Assembly (NCBI RefSeq): GCF_904846345.1
Contig: NZ_CAJHAJ010000004.1
Location: 124,001 to 188,000 of the forward strand
Origin: Psychrobacter maritimus
GTDB lineage: Bacteria; Pseudomonadota; Gammaproteobacteria; Pseudomonadales; Moraxellaceae
DNA: 64,000 bases
Reading direction: 5' to 3'
Of the stretch, positions 46,970 through 58,327 are shown piece by piece; within the stretch, counting starts at the first letter, position 1; the number at the start of each line of letters is the position of its first letter. A model generated the notes under the pieces. The model had not been told where the DNA came from. It worked only from the letters and a program-made list of their open reading frames with translations, and ran no database searches. The translations under genes and the position numbers were made by a program.

Positions 46970-47959
46970 ATGAGCGTAGCAAATAAGAGTTTGAGCAAAT
47001 GGTATAAGGTTGCTGGTATTGGCATCGCCTGCAGTTTAGCGCTGGCTGGCTGTGACCGCTCAGAAAAAGAAGAGACGACGGAGACAGCAGAGCTAACCGA
47101 AGACACCACTGCTAGCGAAAACGCTGCTGCTACTGCGGTTAGCTGTGATGACCCAATGGTACAAGATCGCCTCAAATCCGCTTTAAAAAATACGCTCAAT
47201 CAACAAGGACAAACGCTGGCTGCAAGCTACGCCAACGATGCTGAGATTGGTTTAAATGGCGGCGCTGTCACTGAGAAAACCAATGGTATCGTCATCGATG
47301 TCCAAAATGCCGCAGTTTTACAAGCAGCCAATGCCAATGGCATGACCACGTGTCAGGCGAGCGTCAGCATGACCTTGCCAAGTGAAGATTTATATCAAGC
47401 CAGCCAGCTGCAAGCGGCCAACAATCAGCCAAGCTTGCAGTCTCGTTTAGCCAATGACAATATCCGTATCAATAACAATATGCTAGTTGATGATGCCTTT
47501 ACTTATGTCGTTGGTACGCAAGGTGGTCAAGTACGTACGCGTATCGCAGGGCAGCCGGCGTTGATTACGGTCGTATCAGAAGTGGTGGCAGGCTCAGTCT
47601 TTCAGTCGGCGCTAGAAGAGCAGCGTGCCCAGCGCGCTGCCCAGCAAGCTGAACGTCGCCGTCAAGCTGCGCAAAATAACAACGACAGCCAACCGCGTCA
47701 GCCAAGACAAGTCACGCCAGTAACTCCTGTGCGTCCAACTCAACCTGCTACGCCACCGACTGTGAAGCAAAGTAATCAAGATAGCAGCAGTCAAAGCTCT
47801 AGTAGTCAGAGTAGCAATAGTCAGAACAGTCAAAGCAGTAACCAAGCTGCCGCAACGCCTAGTACGTCAGCGCCTGTGACTCCAGCCACACCTAAGTCAG
47901 TACCTAAAGATGAAAGTATCGACATGGTGATTATTGAAGATAAAAACGCCACTTATTAA
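46970..47959 (+). CDS. Lipoprotein of unknown function
   Basis: Protein of 329 residues from an ATG preceded by GGAG. The N-terminus is a lipoprotein signal with lipobox LALAG-C28, so the mature protein starts CDRSEKEE; the +2 Asp could hold it in the inner membrane if E. coli sorting rules apply. An acidic Thr/Glu linker follows. A folded segment (about 55-215) contains DPMVQDRLKSALKNTL and TRIAGQPALITVVSEV. The last third is low-complexity Gln/Arg, then Pro/Thr and Ser/Asn/Gln repeats (SSQSSSSQSSNSQNSQSS). I do not recognise the family; a periplasmic or cell-wall-associated role is possible. Confidence 0.7.
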   Translation: MSVANKSLSKWYKVAGIGIACSLALAGCDRSEKEETTETAELTEDTTASENAAATAVSCDDPMVQDRLKSALKNTLNQQGQTLAASYANDAEIGLNGGAVTEKTNGIVIDVQNAAVLQAANANGMTTCQASVSMTLPSEDLYQASQLQAANNQPSLQSRLANDNIRINNNMLVDDAFTYVVGTQGGQVRTRIAGQPALITVVSEVVAGSVFQSALEEQRAQRAAQQAERRRQAAQNNNDSQPRQPRQVTPVTPVRPTQPATPPTVKQSNQDSSSQSSSSQSSNSQNSQSSNQAAATPSTSAPVTPATPKSVPKDESIDMVIIEDKNATY

Positions 47960-48001
47960 TAAAATGTCAGTAGTTACTGTTTAAGCCTAGAGTTTGAAAT
48001 A

Positions 48002-48037
48002 AAAACGCCCGCAACCATCGTAAGTTGCGGGCGTTTT
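48002..48037. terminator. Bidirectional terminator
   Basis: AAAACGCCCGCAAC (48002-48015) and its exact reverse complement (48024-48037) form a GC-rich 14-bp stem with an 8-base loop and T4 tails. It lies between the convergent lipoprotein and adenosyltransferase genes. Confidence 0.92.
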
Positions 48038-48085
48038 GCTTGCTAGATTTAGTCTTTGGCTAATAATGTAAGGGTTAAGCTTACG

Positions 48086-48685
48086 CTATTTATTATCAGC
48101 GAATTTCTGTAGTACTTGACTGTCCCATAATACTTCAGAAACTTGCTCAGGGTCCGTACAGAAACGGGCGGCAACAAACAGCCAATCAGATAAGCGATTG
48201 ATAAAGCTGACCGCCGTAGGACGGATTGCTTGTGGGCGCTGCTGTTGCAATAATACTGCTTGACGCTCAGCGCGGCGACAGACGGTACGTGCCACATGCA
48301 GTTGACTGACAAGCACTGAGCCTGTCGGTAAGATAAAATCTTTCAACGCTGGCAAGGTGCTATTCATCGCATCAATTTGCTGCTCTAACCAGTCGATATG
48401 GACGGCGCTCACGCCTTCATATTCTGGCATGGCAAGCTCGCCACCGATATTAAATAGCAAATGCTGAATAATCACTAACGCTTGCGCAAAATCGGCTTCT
48501 TTATTTACGTCAGTTGAAGTTTGCGTCAATTGCGCGCGGATTAAACCTATGTGTGAATTGAGCTCATCGATATCACCCATCACGCTAAATAGATTGTCCG
48601 CTTTACTCACGCGGCTGCCATCTGCCATGCCGGTGGTGCCGTCATCTCCGGTACGTGTATATATTTTGCTTAAACGATTGCCCAT
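48086..48685 (-). CDS. PduO-type ATP:cob(I)alamin adenosyltransferase
   Basis: Trimeric-fold adenosyltransferase of 199 residues making adenosylcobalamin. The N-terminal ATP-binding stretch KIYTRTGDDGTTG (about 7-19) is diagnostic, and the later RTVCRRAERQAV carries the conserved Arg/Glu. No cobalamin riboswitch or other B12 genes are adjacent, so it probably supports salvage of imported cobalamin. Confidence 0.92.
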   Translation of the reverse strand: MGNRLSKIYTRTGDDGTTGMADGSRVSKADNLFSVMGDIDELNSHIGLIRAQLTQTSTDVNKEADFAQALVIIQHLLFNIGGELAMPEYEGVSAVHIDWLEQQIDAMNSTLPALKDFILPTGSVLVSQLHVARTVCRRAERQAVLLQQQRPQAIRPTAVSFINRLSDWLFVAARFCTDPEQVSEVLWDSQVLQKFADNK

Positions 48686-48917
48686 GTTTGCATCCTTAGC
48701 GGTCGGTGTTTTTTATCATTGCGAGTCTTAGTTGTGCGCTCATTGTAGTATTTTACGAGCATTTTCGCTAAGATAATGGGTTAAGTTTTATATTGCTGTG
48801 CTCCTTAGGGTCATAATCACGTTAAAATCTTTTATAGATAGACATTTTATGACCACGGAATCCAGTATGGATATGCTCGTTTATTTCTTATACTTTTAAT
48901 CAAAAGGCTTTTCTACT

Positions 48918-50378
48918 ATGACCACACCTCTTGCAGACGCTATGTCTCAGCTTGCCATTTACGACTCACTCACTGGGCGCAAGCAGTCATTCAAACCGCT
49001 TGTTGCGGGCAAAGTAGGCATGTATGTGTGCGGGATGACGGTCTATGATTATTGTCATATCGGTCATGCGCGGATGATGGTTGCCTTTGATATGGCGGTA
49101 CGCTGGCTCAAACAATTGGGTTATGACGTTAATTATGTGCGTAATATCACCGATATTGATGACAAAATCATCACCCGTGCTGCCGAAAACGGCGAAGAGA
49201 TTGGCGCATTAACCCAGCGTTTTATTGCAGCGATGCACGAAGACTTTGCGGCACTTGGTTGCTTATCGCCTGATGCCGAGCCGCGTGCGACCGACCATAT
49301 CGATGAGATGCAGCAGATGATTGGCAATTTGGTCAGTAATGATTACGCTTACGCTGGCGATAATGGCGATGTCTATTATGCGGTCGATAGCTTCCCTGAT
49401 TATGGCAAATTATCCAAGCGCAATTTGGACGATATGCAAGCGGGCTCGCGCGTTGATGTCGAAAATGACAAGCGCAATCCGTTTGACTTTGTCCTATGGA
49501 AAGCGGCAAAACCTGGTGAGCCACAATGGGCATCGCCATGGGGTCAAGGACGTCCGGGCTGGCATATTGAATGCTCGGCGATGTCGACCAAATGCCTTGG
49601 CAATACTTTTGATATTCATGGCGGCGGTCATGATTTACAGTTTCCGCATCATGAAAATGAGATAGCACAATCGGAAGCGGCGACGGGCTGCGAATACGCA
49701 CGTAATTGGATGCACGTTGGCTTTATTAATGTCGATGGCGAAAAAATGTCCAAATCTTTGGGTAACTTTGCCACTATTCGTGACGTCATCAAGCATTTCC
49801 ATCCTGAAACGCTGCGTTTTTTCTTATTATCGAGCCATTACCGCAGCCAAGTAAACTTCTCCGATAGTGCTTTAAATGAAGCCCATAATAGCCTAAGCAG
49901 GCTATATCAAGCGTTAAAAGCTGCTGAGCAACAAAAAGGGCAAGCGCTTATTATCAATGATGCGCTGATAACAGCTGCTTATGACAGTGCGGCGGGACAA
50001 GACTTTATTAAAGCCATGAACGATGACTTTAATAGCTCAACGGCTATTAGTGTATTGTTTGGCTTGGCACGTGATATCAATAAAGCGATTAAAGTGGAAG
50101 ACGTAGAGGGTGCATGGCAATTGGCGCAGCAGCTTAAAGCCTTGGCGCAGACGCTAAATATATTGCAGCTGCCAGTACAGCAGTTTCTACAAGCGGTCAT
50201 CGGTGAGGCGCAAGCAGACGGTTTAAGCGATGCAGCTATTGATGGATTAATCATCGAGCGCGCAGATGCCAAAACCAATAAAAACTTCGCCCGTGCTGAT
50301 GAGATACGTGAGCAGTTAAAGAATGCTGGTATTGAGCTTGAAGACAGCCGCGCGGGTACGACTTGGCGCCGCGCTTAA
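48918..50378 (+). CDS. cysS: Cysteinyl-tRNA synthetase
   Basis: Class I synthetase of 486 residues. Zinc ligand C38 is in YVCGMTVYD; the HIGH motif is at 47-50 and KMSKS at 276-280. The zinc-site region [20 protein letters not shown] is present. The C-terminal anticodon-binding domain ends [13 protein letters not shown]. It begins about 12 residues later in other species, so the [11 protein letters not shown] leader may be a local extension. No T-box leader is seen. Confidence 0.96.
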   Translation: MTTPLADAMSQLAIYDSLTGRKQSFKPLVAGKVGMYVCGMTVYDYCHIGHARMMVAFDMAVRWLKQLGYDVNYVRNITDIDDKIITRAAENGEEIGALTQRFIAAMHEDFAALGCLSPDAEPRATDHIDEMQQMIGNLVSNDYAYAGDNGDVYYAVDSFPDYGKLSKRNLDDMQAGSRVDVENDKRNPFDFVLWKAAKPGEPQWASPWGQGRPGWHIECSAMSTKCLGNTFDIHGGGHDLQFPHHENEIAQSEAATGCEYARNWMHVGFINVDGEKMSKSLGNFATIRDVIKHFHPETLRFFLLSSHYRSQVNFSDSALNEAHNSLSRLYQALKAAEQQKGQALIINDALITAAYDSAAGQDFIKAMNDDFNSSTAISVLFGLARDINKAIKVEDVEGAWQLAQQLKALAQTLNILQLPVQQFLQAVIGEAQADGLSDAAIDGLIIERADAKTNKNFARADEIREQLKNAGIELEDSRAGTTWRRA

Positions 50379-50430
50379 ATCATATTCTCTATATAACCAA
50401 TTGTATTGATTAACAGTTTGCCCATAAATT

Positions 50431-50457
50431 AAGTCAGCTTAGCGCTGGCTTTTTTTT
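50431..50457 (+). terminator. Terminator of cysS
   Basis: AAGTCAGC pairs with GCTGGCTT (one G-U) and is followed by a run of eight T residues, about 53 bases after the cysS stop. Confidence 0.88.
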
Positions 50458-50648
50458 GCCCAGTGCATTAGCTTAATCCTATACTTAATGCAGCAGAGCC
50501 TTATCGTATGAAACACTCTCATTGGTCTTTGATTGTTAAAAACCTCCAAATTCTAAATACTGGCAATATTCGTGATGCTAATATTGTTGGTTTTGATAAT
50601 TGGGAAAAATTTGAGACTTTCAAAAAACTTGAGAGTTTGAATATTATT

Positions 50649-52538
50649 ATGGCGAATGGTAAAAGATTTAATAAGCATTTAAGTATCCGTCACTTTATTC
50701 TCAGCATGGCCGTTATTATCCTAAGCATTGTTTATCTGCCTGCTAATGCTGCCAGTACCGATAATACTGCGCCAGAAAACATCGTTGATTATGCCGAGCA
50801 ACAGCTTGATAAGCTGAAAAGAGAAGGGGTTAGCGCCTCTGCTATTGCCGAAGAGATGATTAGTCCGCTTGAGAAAAAAACCGTGCAGCAAGCGGGCGTG
50901 CTACAAGGCGATTCTGGTCTGACGGGCGATTATAACGAAGGCTATTATGCATTAAGTACTCTCAATGCAGGCTTGCCGCCCTTATCTGAGCCACCGAATT
51001 TATCGACACCACTGGCAACGTTAGAGTTTTTTCAATCAGCGGTTATAAAGCAGCAGTATGACTTGGCCGCTTATGCGCTCAATATGAACTTGATTGATGA
51101 AAAGCGACAAAGCAGCCAAGCAATGGATCTAGTCAAACAGCTTGATTTTTTATTGGTAGAAAAAAAGCTTTATGTATTTGACAAGCTGCCAGATCGCCCA
51201 GATGGTTTGATAGAGCCGCCGCTTGGTAGCACGAATAGTATTCAAGGCATTCCTAGGCGTTCGATTCAATTAGGTTATATCGACTATCGCGAGCGCCGCA
51301 TACCGATACATCTCGAACGCGTTCGCCTTGATGATAGCGCGCCTTTTTGGGTATTTTCTGCGCAGACGGTGGCCAATATCGATAAGCTATACGAGCAATA
51401 TCAGCCGGCAAAGTTTGAGCGTTATTTGCCCGACTGGACCAAATTAAAAGTCTTTGGTATTGCGATTTGGGAATTTATAGCACTATTCCTATTCTTTTCT
51501 TTTACCATGGGTGCCGGTTGGCTATTAAGTAAAGCGGCCGGTAAACTGCTCAATTGGTATGTCTTGGATAAAGAAGGCAACCGACTTGGTACTGTTCATC
51601 ACAACGGGGTGGAAGATTTAGTCAATAAACTGACCGTACCCTTAACTTTCACCATCAGTTTTTCGTCTGTTTATACCTTGGTATCAGGCGGCTTTCCTTA
51701 TTTGGATGCCTTAGCGTCATCGACACGACCCATTATTTGGATTGGCTTGGTATTTAGTGCCATGTGGCTTGGCATTCGCGCCATTAATTTCTTTGCCAAT
51801 CGTTATAAAGATTTGCAAATCGAAAATTTAAGCGAAGAGCAGTTTGATAAAGGCCGCCGCCGTCGCACTTATGTGTCTATCTTCCGCCGCGTTTTTATCT
51901 TTGTGATGATTTTAGGCGGAATTTGGATAGGGCTGAGTGAATTTACCAATATCGATGGTTTGGGTAAGACCTTACTCACTTCAGCGGGGATTGCCGGCGC
52001 GGTGATAGGTATTGCCGCCCAGCCCATTTTAGGCAATATCATCGCAGGGATGCAGGTCGCCATTACCCAGCCTGTGCGTATCGGCGATACGGTGATGATG
52101 GAGGGTGAATGGTGCACGATTGAGGATTTAGGCTACACCTATGCGGTACTAAAAACGTGGGATGAGCGCCGCTTGATTGTGCCTATGCGGCATTTTATCA
52201 CTGAGATTGTCGAAAACTGGTCGCATACCGAATCGCATCAAACGTCAGTGATTTATTTACATGTCGATTATGGTGCTGATATTGACGCCATTCGACAAAA
52301 ATACATCGAGCTGGTAAAAGACAATGCGCTATGGGACAGTGAAACTGAGCCTGAGCTGTTTACCGTTTCGGTATCAGAAACCACTATTAAGCTACGCTGT
52401 AGCCAAGCGGCTAATAGCCCTATTGATGCATGGACGCTTGAGTGTGAAGTACGTGAGCAGATGCTAGGCTACTTATATAACGAACAAAAAGAGTATTTAC
52501 CGGCTGAGCGTTTGATTGTCAAAGCAGGTGATGGTTAA
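50649..52538 (+). CDS. MscS-family mechanosensitive ion channel with large periplasmic N-terminus
   Basis: Protein of 629 residues from the chosen ATG, which gives a signal peptide (hydrophobic core LSMAVIILSIVYLPANA, cleavage near ANA-AS). The open frame extends 47 codons further back without a better ribosome binding site. A soluble region (about 30-270) precedes transmembrane segments near 275-300, 330-350, 360-380 and 420-440. The pore-lining helix is GIAGAVIGIAAQPILGNIIAG, followed by the MscS beta domain (VRIGDTVMMEGEWCTIEDLG). It would release solutes on osmotic downshock. Confidence 0.87.
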   Translation: MANGKRFNKHLSIRHFILSMAVIILSIVYLPANAASTDNTAPENIVDYAEQQLDKLKREGVSASAIAEEMISPLEKKTVQQAGVLQGDSGLTGDYNEGYYALSTLNAGLPPLSEPPNLSTPLATLEFFQSAVIKQQYDLAAYALNMNLIDEKRQSSQAMDLVKQLDFLLVEKKLYVFDKLPDRPDGLIEPPLGSTNSIQGIPRRSIQLGYIDYRERRIPIHLERVRLDDSAPFWVFSAQTVANIDKLYEQYQPAKFERYLPDWTKLKVFGIAIWEFIALFLFFSFTMGAGWLLSKAAGKLLNWYVLDKEGNRLGTVHHNGVEDLVNKLTVPLTFTISFSSVYTLVSGGFPYLDALASSTRPIIWIGLVFSAMWLGIRAINFFANRYKDLQIENLSEEQFDKGRRRRTYVSIFRRVFIFVMILGGIWIGLSEFTNIDGLGKTLLTSAGIAGAVIGIAAQPILGNIIAGMQVAITQPVRIGDTVMMEGEWCTIEDLGYTYAVLKTWDERRLIVPMRHFITEIVENWSHTESHQTSVIYLHVDYGADIDAIRQKYIELVKDNALWDSETEPELFTVSVSETTIKLRCSQAANSPIDAWTLECEVREQMLGYLYNEQKEYLPAERLIVKAGDG

Positions 52539-54480
<1,942 letters not shown>

Positions 54481-54547
54481 TAGCATTTTTAACGCTGCCT
54501 AAGTGCAAATTTCTGGCTTAGTAGCGTTGTCGTGACGTTGAGATACA

Positions 54548-54588
54548 AACAGCCAACAATGCCTTGTTATTGTTGGCTGTTTTTTTTG
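54548..54588 (+). terminator. Terminator of guaB
   Basis: ACAGCCAACAAT (54549-54560) and its reverse complement (54569-54580) flank an 8-base loop; at least seven further T residues follow. Confidence 0.93.
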
Positions 54589-54688
54589 TAAAATACAAGA
54601 TTGGATTAAGCGTATCTGTATCTACGGCTATGGGCTATGCCTGTACGCACGTCTGGTTTTTACTTTTTAACATTGAGGAATAATAATA

Positions 54689-56056
54689 ATGAGCTACTTT
54701 GGCACTGATGGTATTCGCGGAAAATTTGGTGAGTTACCCATTACCCCTGATTTTATTTTAAAGTTAGGTTATGTCACGGGGTTGGTGCTGATAGAAAATA
54801 ATAATAATCCTGCTCGTAAACCCAGTGTGGTCATTGGTAAAGACACGCGTCTATCAGGTTATGTGATTGAAGGGGCGCTGCAAGCGGGTTTTAATGCCGC
54901 CGGTGTCGACGTCCATATGCTAGGGCCGCTACCAACGCCTGCTATTGCGCATCTGACGCGTAGCTTTAATGCTGATGCTGGCGTAGTGATTTCAGCCTCG
55001 CACAATCCTTATTTTGATAACGGTATTAAATTCTTTTCAGGTGATGGCAAAAAACTCACCGATGAGCTGCAAAATGCCATCAACGATAAATTGACCGCCA
55101 TTATGGCTGACTCGGGCAATAACGATGCTCTGATGCCTATTTTAGATCCAGCAAAATTGGGTAAAAACAATCGCATTAATGATGCTAAAGGGCGCTATAT
55201 TGAGTTTTGCAAAGGCAGCTTTCCTTATCAATATGACTTGGACCATTTAACCGTCGTCGTCGACTGTGCCAATGGCGCAGGCTACAGTGTCGCCCCGCGC
55301 GTCATGCGCGAGCTTGGCGCCAATGTCATTGCGATTAATAACAAACCCGATGGTATTAATATCAATGCAAAGTGCGGCTCAACACATCCTGAAAGTTTGC
55401 AAAAAGCCGTACTCGAGCATGAAGCCGATGTCGGTATTGCCTTAGATGGTGATGGTGACCGTATCGTGATGGTCGATGAAGCCGGCGAGTTGGTCGATGG
55501 CGATGGTATTTTGTACGTGCTTGCTACCCAAGGTCAAACCAAAGCCAAAGGTGTCGTTGGGACATTGATGAGTAATATGGGCTTAGAATTGGCATTAAAA
55601 GACGCTGATATTGAGTTTACCCGTGCAAAAGTGGGCGATCGTTATGTAATGCAAGACCTTGAAGCCAATGGTTGGATATTGGGCGGTGAGCCATCTGGTC
55701 ATATTTTATGCTTGGATAAAAGTCGTACCGGTGATGCCATTATCGCAGGTTTACAAATACTCGCAGTCATGCAGGCACGTGGTAAAGCGCTTAGTGATTT
55801 GACCGAAGGTTTTGAAGTATTACCACAAAAATTGGTCAATGTGCGCTTATCGCAAATGCAAGATCCGTTTGAACATGAAGAGCTTGTCAACGCTTTTGAT
55901 AAAGCCCGCGCTACTTTAGAAGGTCGTGGTCGCCTACTTATCCGTCAGTCAGGTACAGAGCCGATGATTCGGGTCATGGTTGAGTCAGACGATGAGATAG
56001 AATGCGATGTGATGGCCAATGATTTGGCCGATAAAATCAAAACGGTTTTAGGCTAA
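54689..56056 (+). CDS. glmM: Phosphoglucosamine mutase
   Basis: Enzyme of 455 residues converting glucosamine-6-phosphate to glucosamine-1-phosphate for peptidoglycan and lipopolysaccharide precursors. The phosphoserine is S104 in ISASHNP; the metal loop is DGDGDR near 250, and the sugar-binding motif is GGEPSGH. The C-terminal phosphate-binding loop is [20 protein letters not shown] precedes the ATG. It is 57 bases before pdxH and may be co-transcribed with it. Confidence 0.96.
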   Translation: MSYFGTDGIRGKFGELPITPDFILKLGYVTGLVLIENNNNPARKPSVVIGKDTRLSGYVIEGALQAGFNAAGVDVHMLGPLPTPAIAHLTRSFNADAGVVISASHNPYFDNGIKFFSGDGKKLTDELQNAINDKLTAIMADSGNNDALMPILDPAKLGKNNRINDAKGRYIEFCKGSFPYQYDLDHLTVVVDCANGAGYSVAPRVMRELGANVIAINNKPDGININAKCGSTHPESLQKAVLEHEADVGIALDGDGDRIVMVDEAGELVDGDGILYVLATQGQTKAKGVVGTLMSNMGLELALKDADIEFTRAKVGDRYVMQDLEANGWILGGEPSGHILCLDKSRTGDAIIAGLQILAVMQARGKALSDLTEGFEVLPQKLVNVRLSQMQDPFEHEELVNAFDKARATLEGRGRLLIRQSGTEPMIRVMVESDDEIECDVMANDLADKIKTVLG

Positions 56057-56113
56057 ACGTCTTAGTTAAATAGACTTATATTAATAATATTTGAAAGTTA
56101 GCGAGAAACAATC

Positions 56114-56779
56114 ATGAGTATGGATTTTACCGATCAGCGCTTATCGTATGAGAAAGGGCAACTCGACCAGCAGTCAGTACCAGACTCACCATTTGAGCTG
56201 CTACACGCGTGGATGAATGAAGCGATAGCAGCAGAAGTGCAAGAACCTTATGCGATGAGTTTAGCGACGTGCGGCGCGGACAATAAGCCCAGCGTGCGTA
56301 TCGTTTTGCTGCGCGAAATTACCGATAAAGGCATCGTGTTTTATACCAATTATGAAAGTGCCAAGGGCCAAGATATCGCCGAAAATCCCAATGCCGAAGC
56401 GCTGTTTTTTTGGCATAAGCTTGAGCGTCAAATCCGTATCAGCGGCAGTATTGCTAAAATAGACGCTACTAAATCAGCGGCTTATTTCCAAAAACGTCCG
56501 CATGATAGTCAAGTGGGCGCGTGGGTTAGCCAGCCGCAAAGTGGTGAGGTTGCCAATCGCGAGGTCATGGAGCAAACGTTTGAGCAGTTGCAAAATGATT
56601 ATCCAGCAGACAGTCAAGTGCCAACCCCTGAGTTTTGGGGTGGCTATGAGATTACGATTGAGAGCATCGAGTTTTGGCAAGGCCGCGCCAATCGTATGCA
56701 TGACCGCATTGTTTATACGCAAGATAAGAGTGGCACGGGCGACGCGGCAAAATGGACAACCAAACGCTTGTTACCATAA
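56114..56779 (+). CDS. pdxH: Pyridoxamine 5'-phosphate oxidase
   Basis: FMN enzyme of 221 residues that makes pyridoxal 5'-phosphate. Family motifs seen include PSVRIVLLREITDKGIVFYTNYES, ALFFWHKLERQIRISG and the C-terminal EFWQGRANRMHDRIVY. The length is normal. It ends just before a strong bidirectional terminator. Confidence 0.96.
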   Translation: MSMDFTDQRLSYEKGQLDQQSVPDSPFELLHAWMNEAIAAEVQEPYAMSLATCGADNKPSVRIVLLREITDKGIVFYTNYESAKGQDIAENPNAEALFFWHKLERQIRISGSIAKIDATKSAAYFQKRPHDSQVGAWVSQPQSGEVANREVMEQTFEQLQNDYPADSQVPTPEFWGGYEITIESIEFWQGRANRMHDRIVYTQDKSGTGDAAKWTTKRLLP

Positions 56780-56830
56780 AATTAGCTCATTTAAGCTAAA
56801 ATCTACTGAAAATAAGATATTGCAAAAATC

Positions 56831-56880
56831 AAAAAGCCTCTTTAAACCTAACACGTTAGGCATTTAAAGAGGCTTTTTTT
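56831..56880. terminator. Long bidirectional terminator between pdxH and emrA
   Basis: A 16-bp outer stem (56831-56846 with 56863-56878) carries an inner CCTAA/TTAGG stem around CACG, with A and T tails on both sides. Confidence 0.92.
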
Positions 56881-56921
56881 GCGCTGATTTTTAGCCTAAT
56901 TTCTTGCATTAATTTCTTGCA

Positions 56922-58226
56922 TTAACTTTTTGCTTTGGTATCGACATTCACTGACACTGACATACCTGGACGTAACTGCGCAAGGTTAGGCTGGTTTTGG
57001 TCTAAATCAATTCTAACAGGAACGCGCTGGGCAATTTTGATATAGTTACCCGTCGCAGGGTTGGCCGCGCCTGCGCTAAATTCGCTGCCCGTTGCAGGCG
57101 AGATATTACTGACATGACCGCTAAATTTGGCACCGCCAAGGGCATCGACATGAATGGTAGCGGGCTCACCGATACGCATATTGGCTACTTGCGTTTCTTT
57201 AAAGTTGGCAATAATCCATACGCCTTTTGGTACGATATACATCAGCTGCGTACCAGCGCTCACGTATTGTCCTTCTTTGACACTGATTTGACTCAGCTGC
57301 CCAGATTCCGGTGCCTTAATAACGGTATTGTCTAAATTAATCTGAGCTTGCTTAGCACCGGCTTCTGCACTCTTAATATTGGCATCTAAAGATGAGCGGC
57401 TACCGCTGGTCTTCTCGCTTGCCTCACGAGCCACTTGTAAATTCGCTTCTGCTTGTTGCACGTTGGCCTGCGCTTTTGCAAGTTGCGCTTTGATATGCGC
57501 CACTTCTGCCTTTGAGACCGCGCCGATAGCGTCTAAACCTTGATAGCGTTTGACATCCTCACGCGCACTGTCGACGCTGACTTTAGCACTATATAAGTCC
57601 GCCTCGCGTGCTTCGATTTGCGCTTGGCTGCTTCCTGTATCCTGCGCATTACTAGCGCGATTGGTCACAGCGATTTCAATGTTTGCCTGCGCTTGCTCAA
57701 GCTGCTGCCTAAAAGTACGATCGTCTATTTTGATTAATAAATCACCTTCTTTAACATTGGCAAAATCCTCAACCGCCACCTCAGTCACGTAGCCAGATAC
57801 TTGCGGACTGATAATGGTGGTTTGTCCTTTAATAAAGGCATTATTGGTCTGCTGGACCGTCGGGGTAAAAGGCGGCAGCTTCCAAGCGTACAAAATTAAC
57901 GCCACGCCAATCAGAATCAAGGCGATTAGTATGCCTAAATTTAAATAAGATTTCTTCTTTGGCGACCAGCCGTCGCTGCTAGGAATCGGCTCCTTTGGCG
58001 GCATAGGCGGCATGGACGACTCATCACTGTCAGTAAGACTCTCATTAACAATACTCTCGTCATTAACAATACTTTCGTTATTTACGAGCCTGTCGTTAGC
58101 TGATTTATCTATATTGACCGCAGCACTTGGATGATTTGTTGTATTAGGAGCATGAGTGTCGTTGGTTAGCGCGTCAGAGGCAGGCTTAGGGTTTTGGTTA
58201 AGCTCATCAGATTTTTCTTGACTCAT
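56922..58226 (-). CDS. emrA: Membrane fusion protein of an EmrAB-type drug efflux pump
   Basis: HlyD-family adaptor of 434 residues. A disordered N-terminal arm of about 90 residues contains short repeats of NESIV/DESIV. One transmembrane helix follows (about 96-114), then a periplasmic part with two lipoyl halves (QVSGYVTEVAVEDFANVKEGD and APESGQLSQISVKEGQYV) flanking a coiled-coil hairpin rich in Ala/Gln/Lys. It would link the inner-membrane transporter encoded next to it with an outer-membrane channel. The N-terminal arm is longer than in E. coli EmrA. Confidence 0.9.
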   Translation of the reverse strand: MSQEKSDELNQNPKPASDALTNDTHAPNTTNHPSAAVNIDKSANDRLVNNESIVNDESIVNESLTDSDESSMPPMPPKEPIPSSDGWSPKKKSYLNLGILIALILIGVALILYAWKLPPFTPTVQQTNNAFIKGQTTIISPQVSGYVTEVAVEDFANVKEGDLLIKIDDRTFRQQLEQAQANIEIAVTNRASNAQDTGSSQAQIEAREADLYSAKVSVDSAREDVKRYQGLDAIGAVSKAEVAHIKAQLAKAQANVQQAEANLQVAREASEKTSGSRSSLDANIKSAEAGAKQAQINLDNTVIKAPESGQLSQISVKEGQYVSAGTQLMYIVPKGVWIIANFKETQVANMRIGEPATIHVDALGGAKFSGHVSNISPATGSEFSAGAANPATGNYIKIAQRVPVRIDLDQNQPNLAQLRPGMSVSVNVDTKAKS

Positions 58227-58327
58227 GCCGCGCTCCTAAAGTTTGAATAGTTATCATAAGTTTTTTTTGCATTTGTTAATATGTTAAGTGGCATTTTTAA
58301 ATGAAGAAAATGCTTTAATTATTCGGG

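Noticed and set aside
48086-48917. Cobalamin riboswitch or T-box in the adenosyltransferase/cysS intergenic region
   Set aside because: The gap is short and I found no B12-box, T-box or matching stem pattern.
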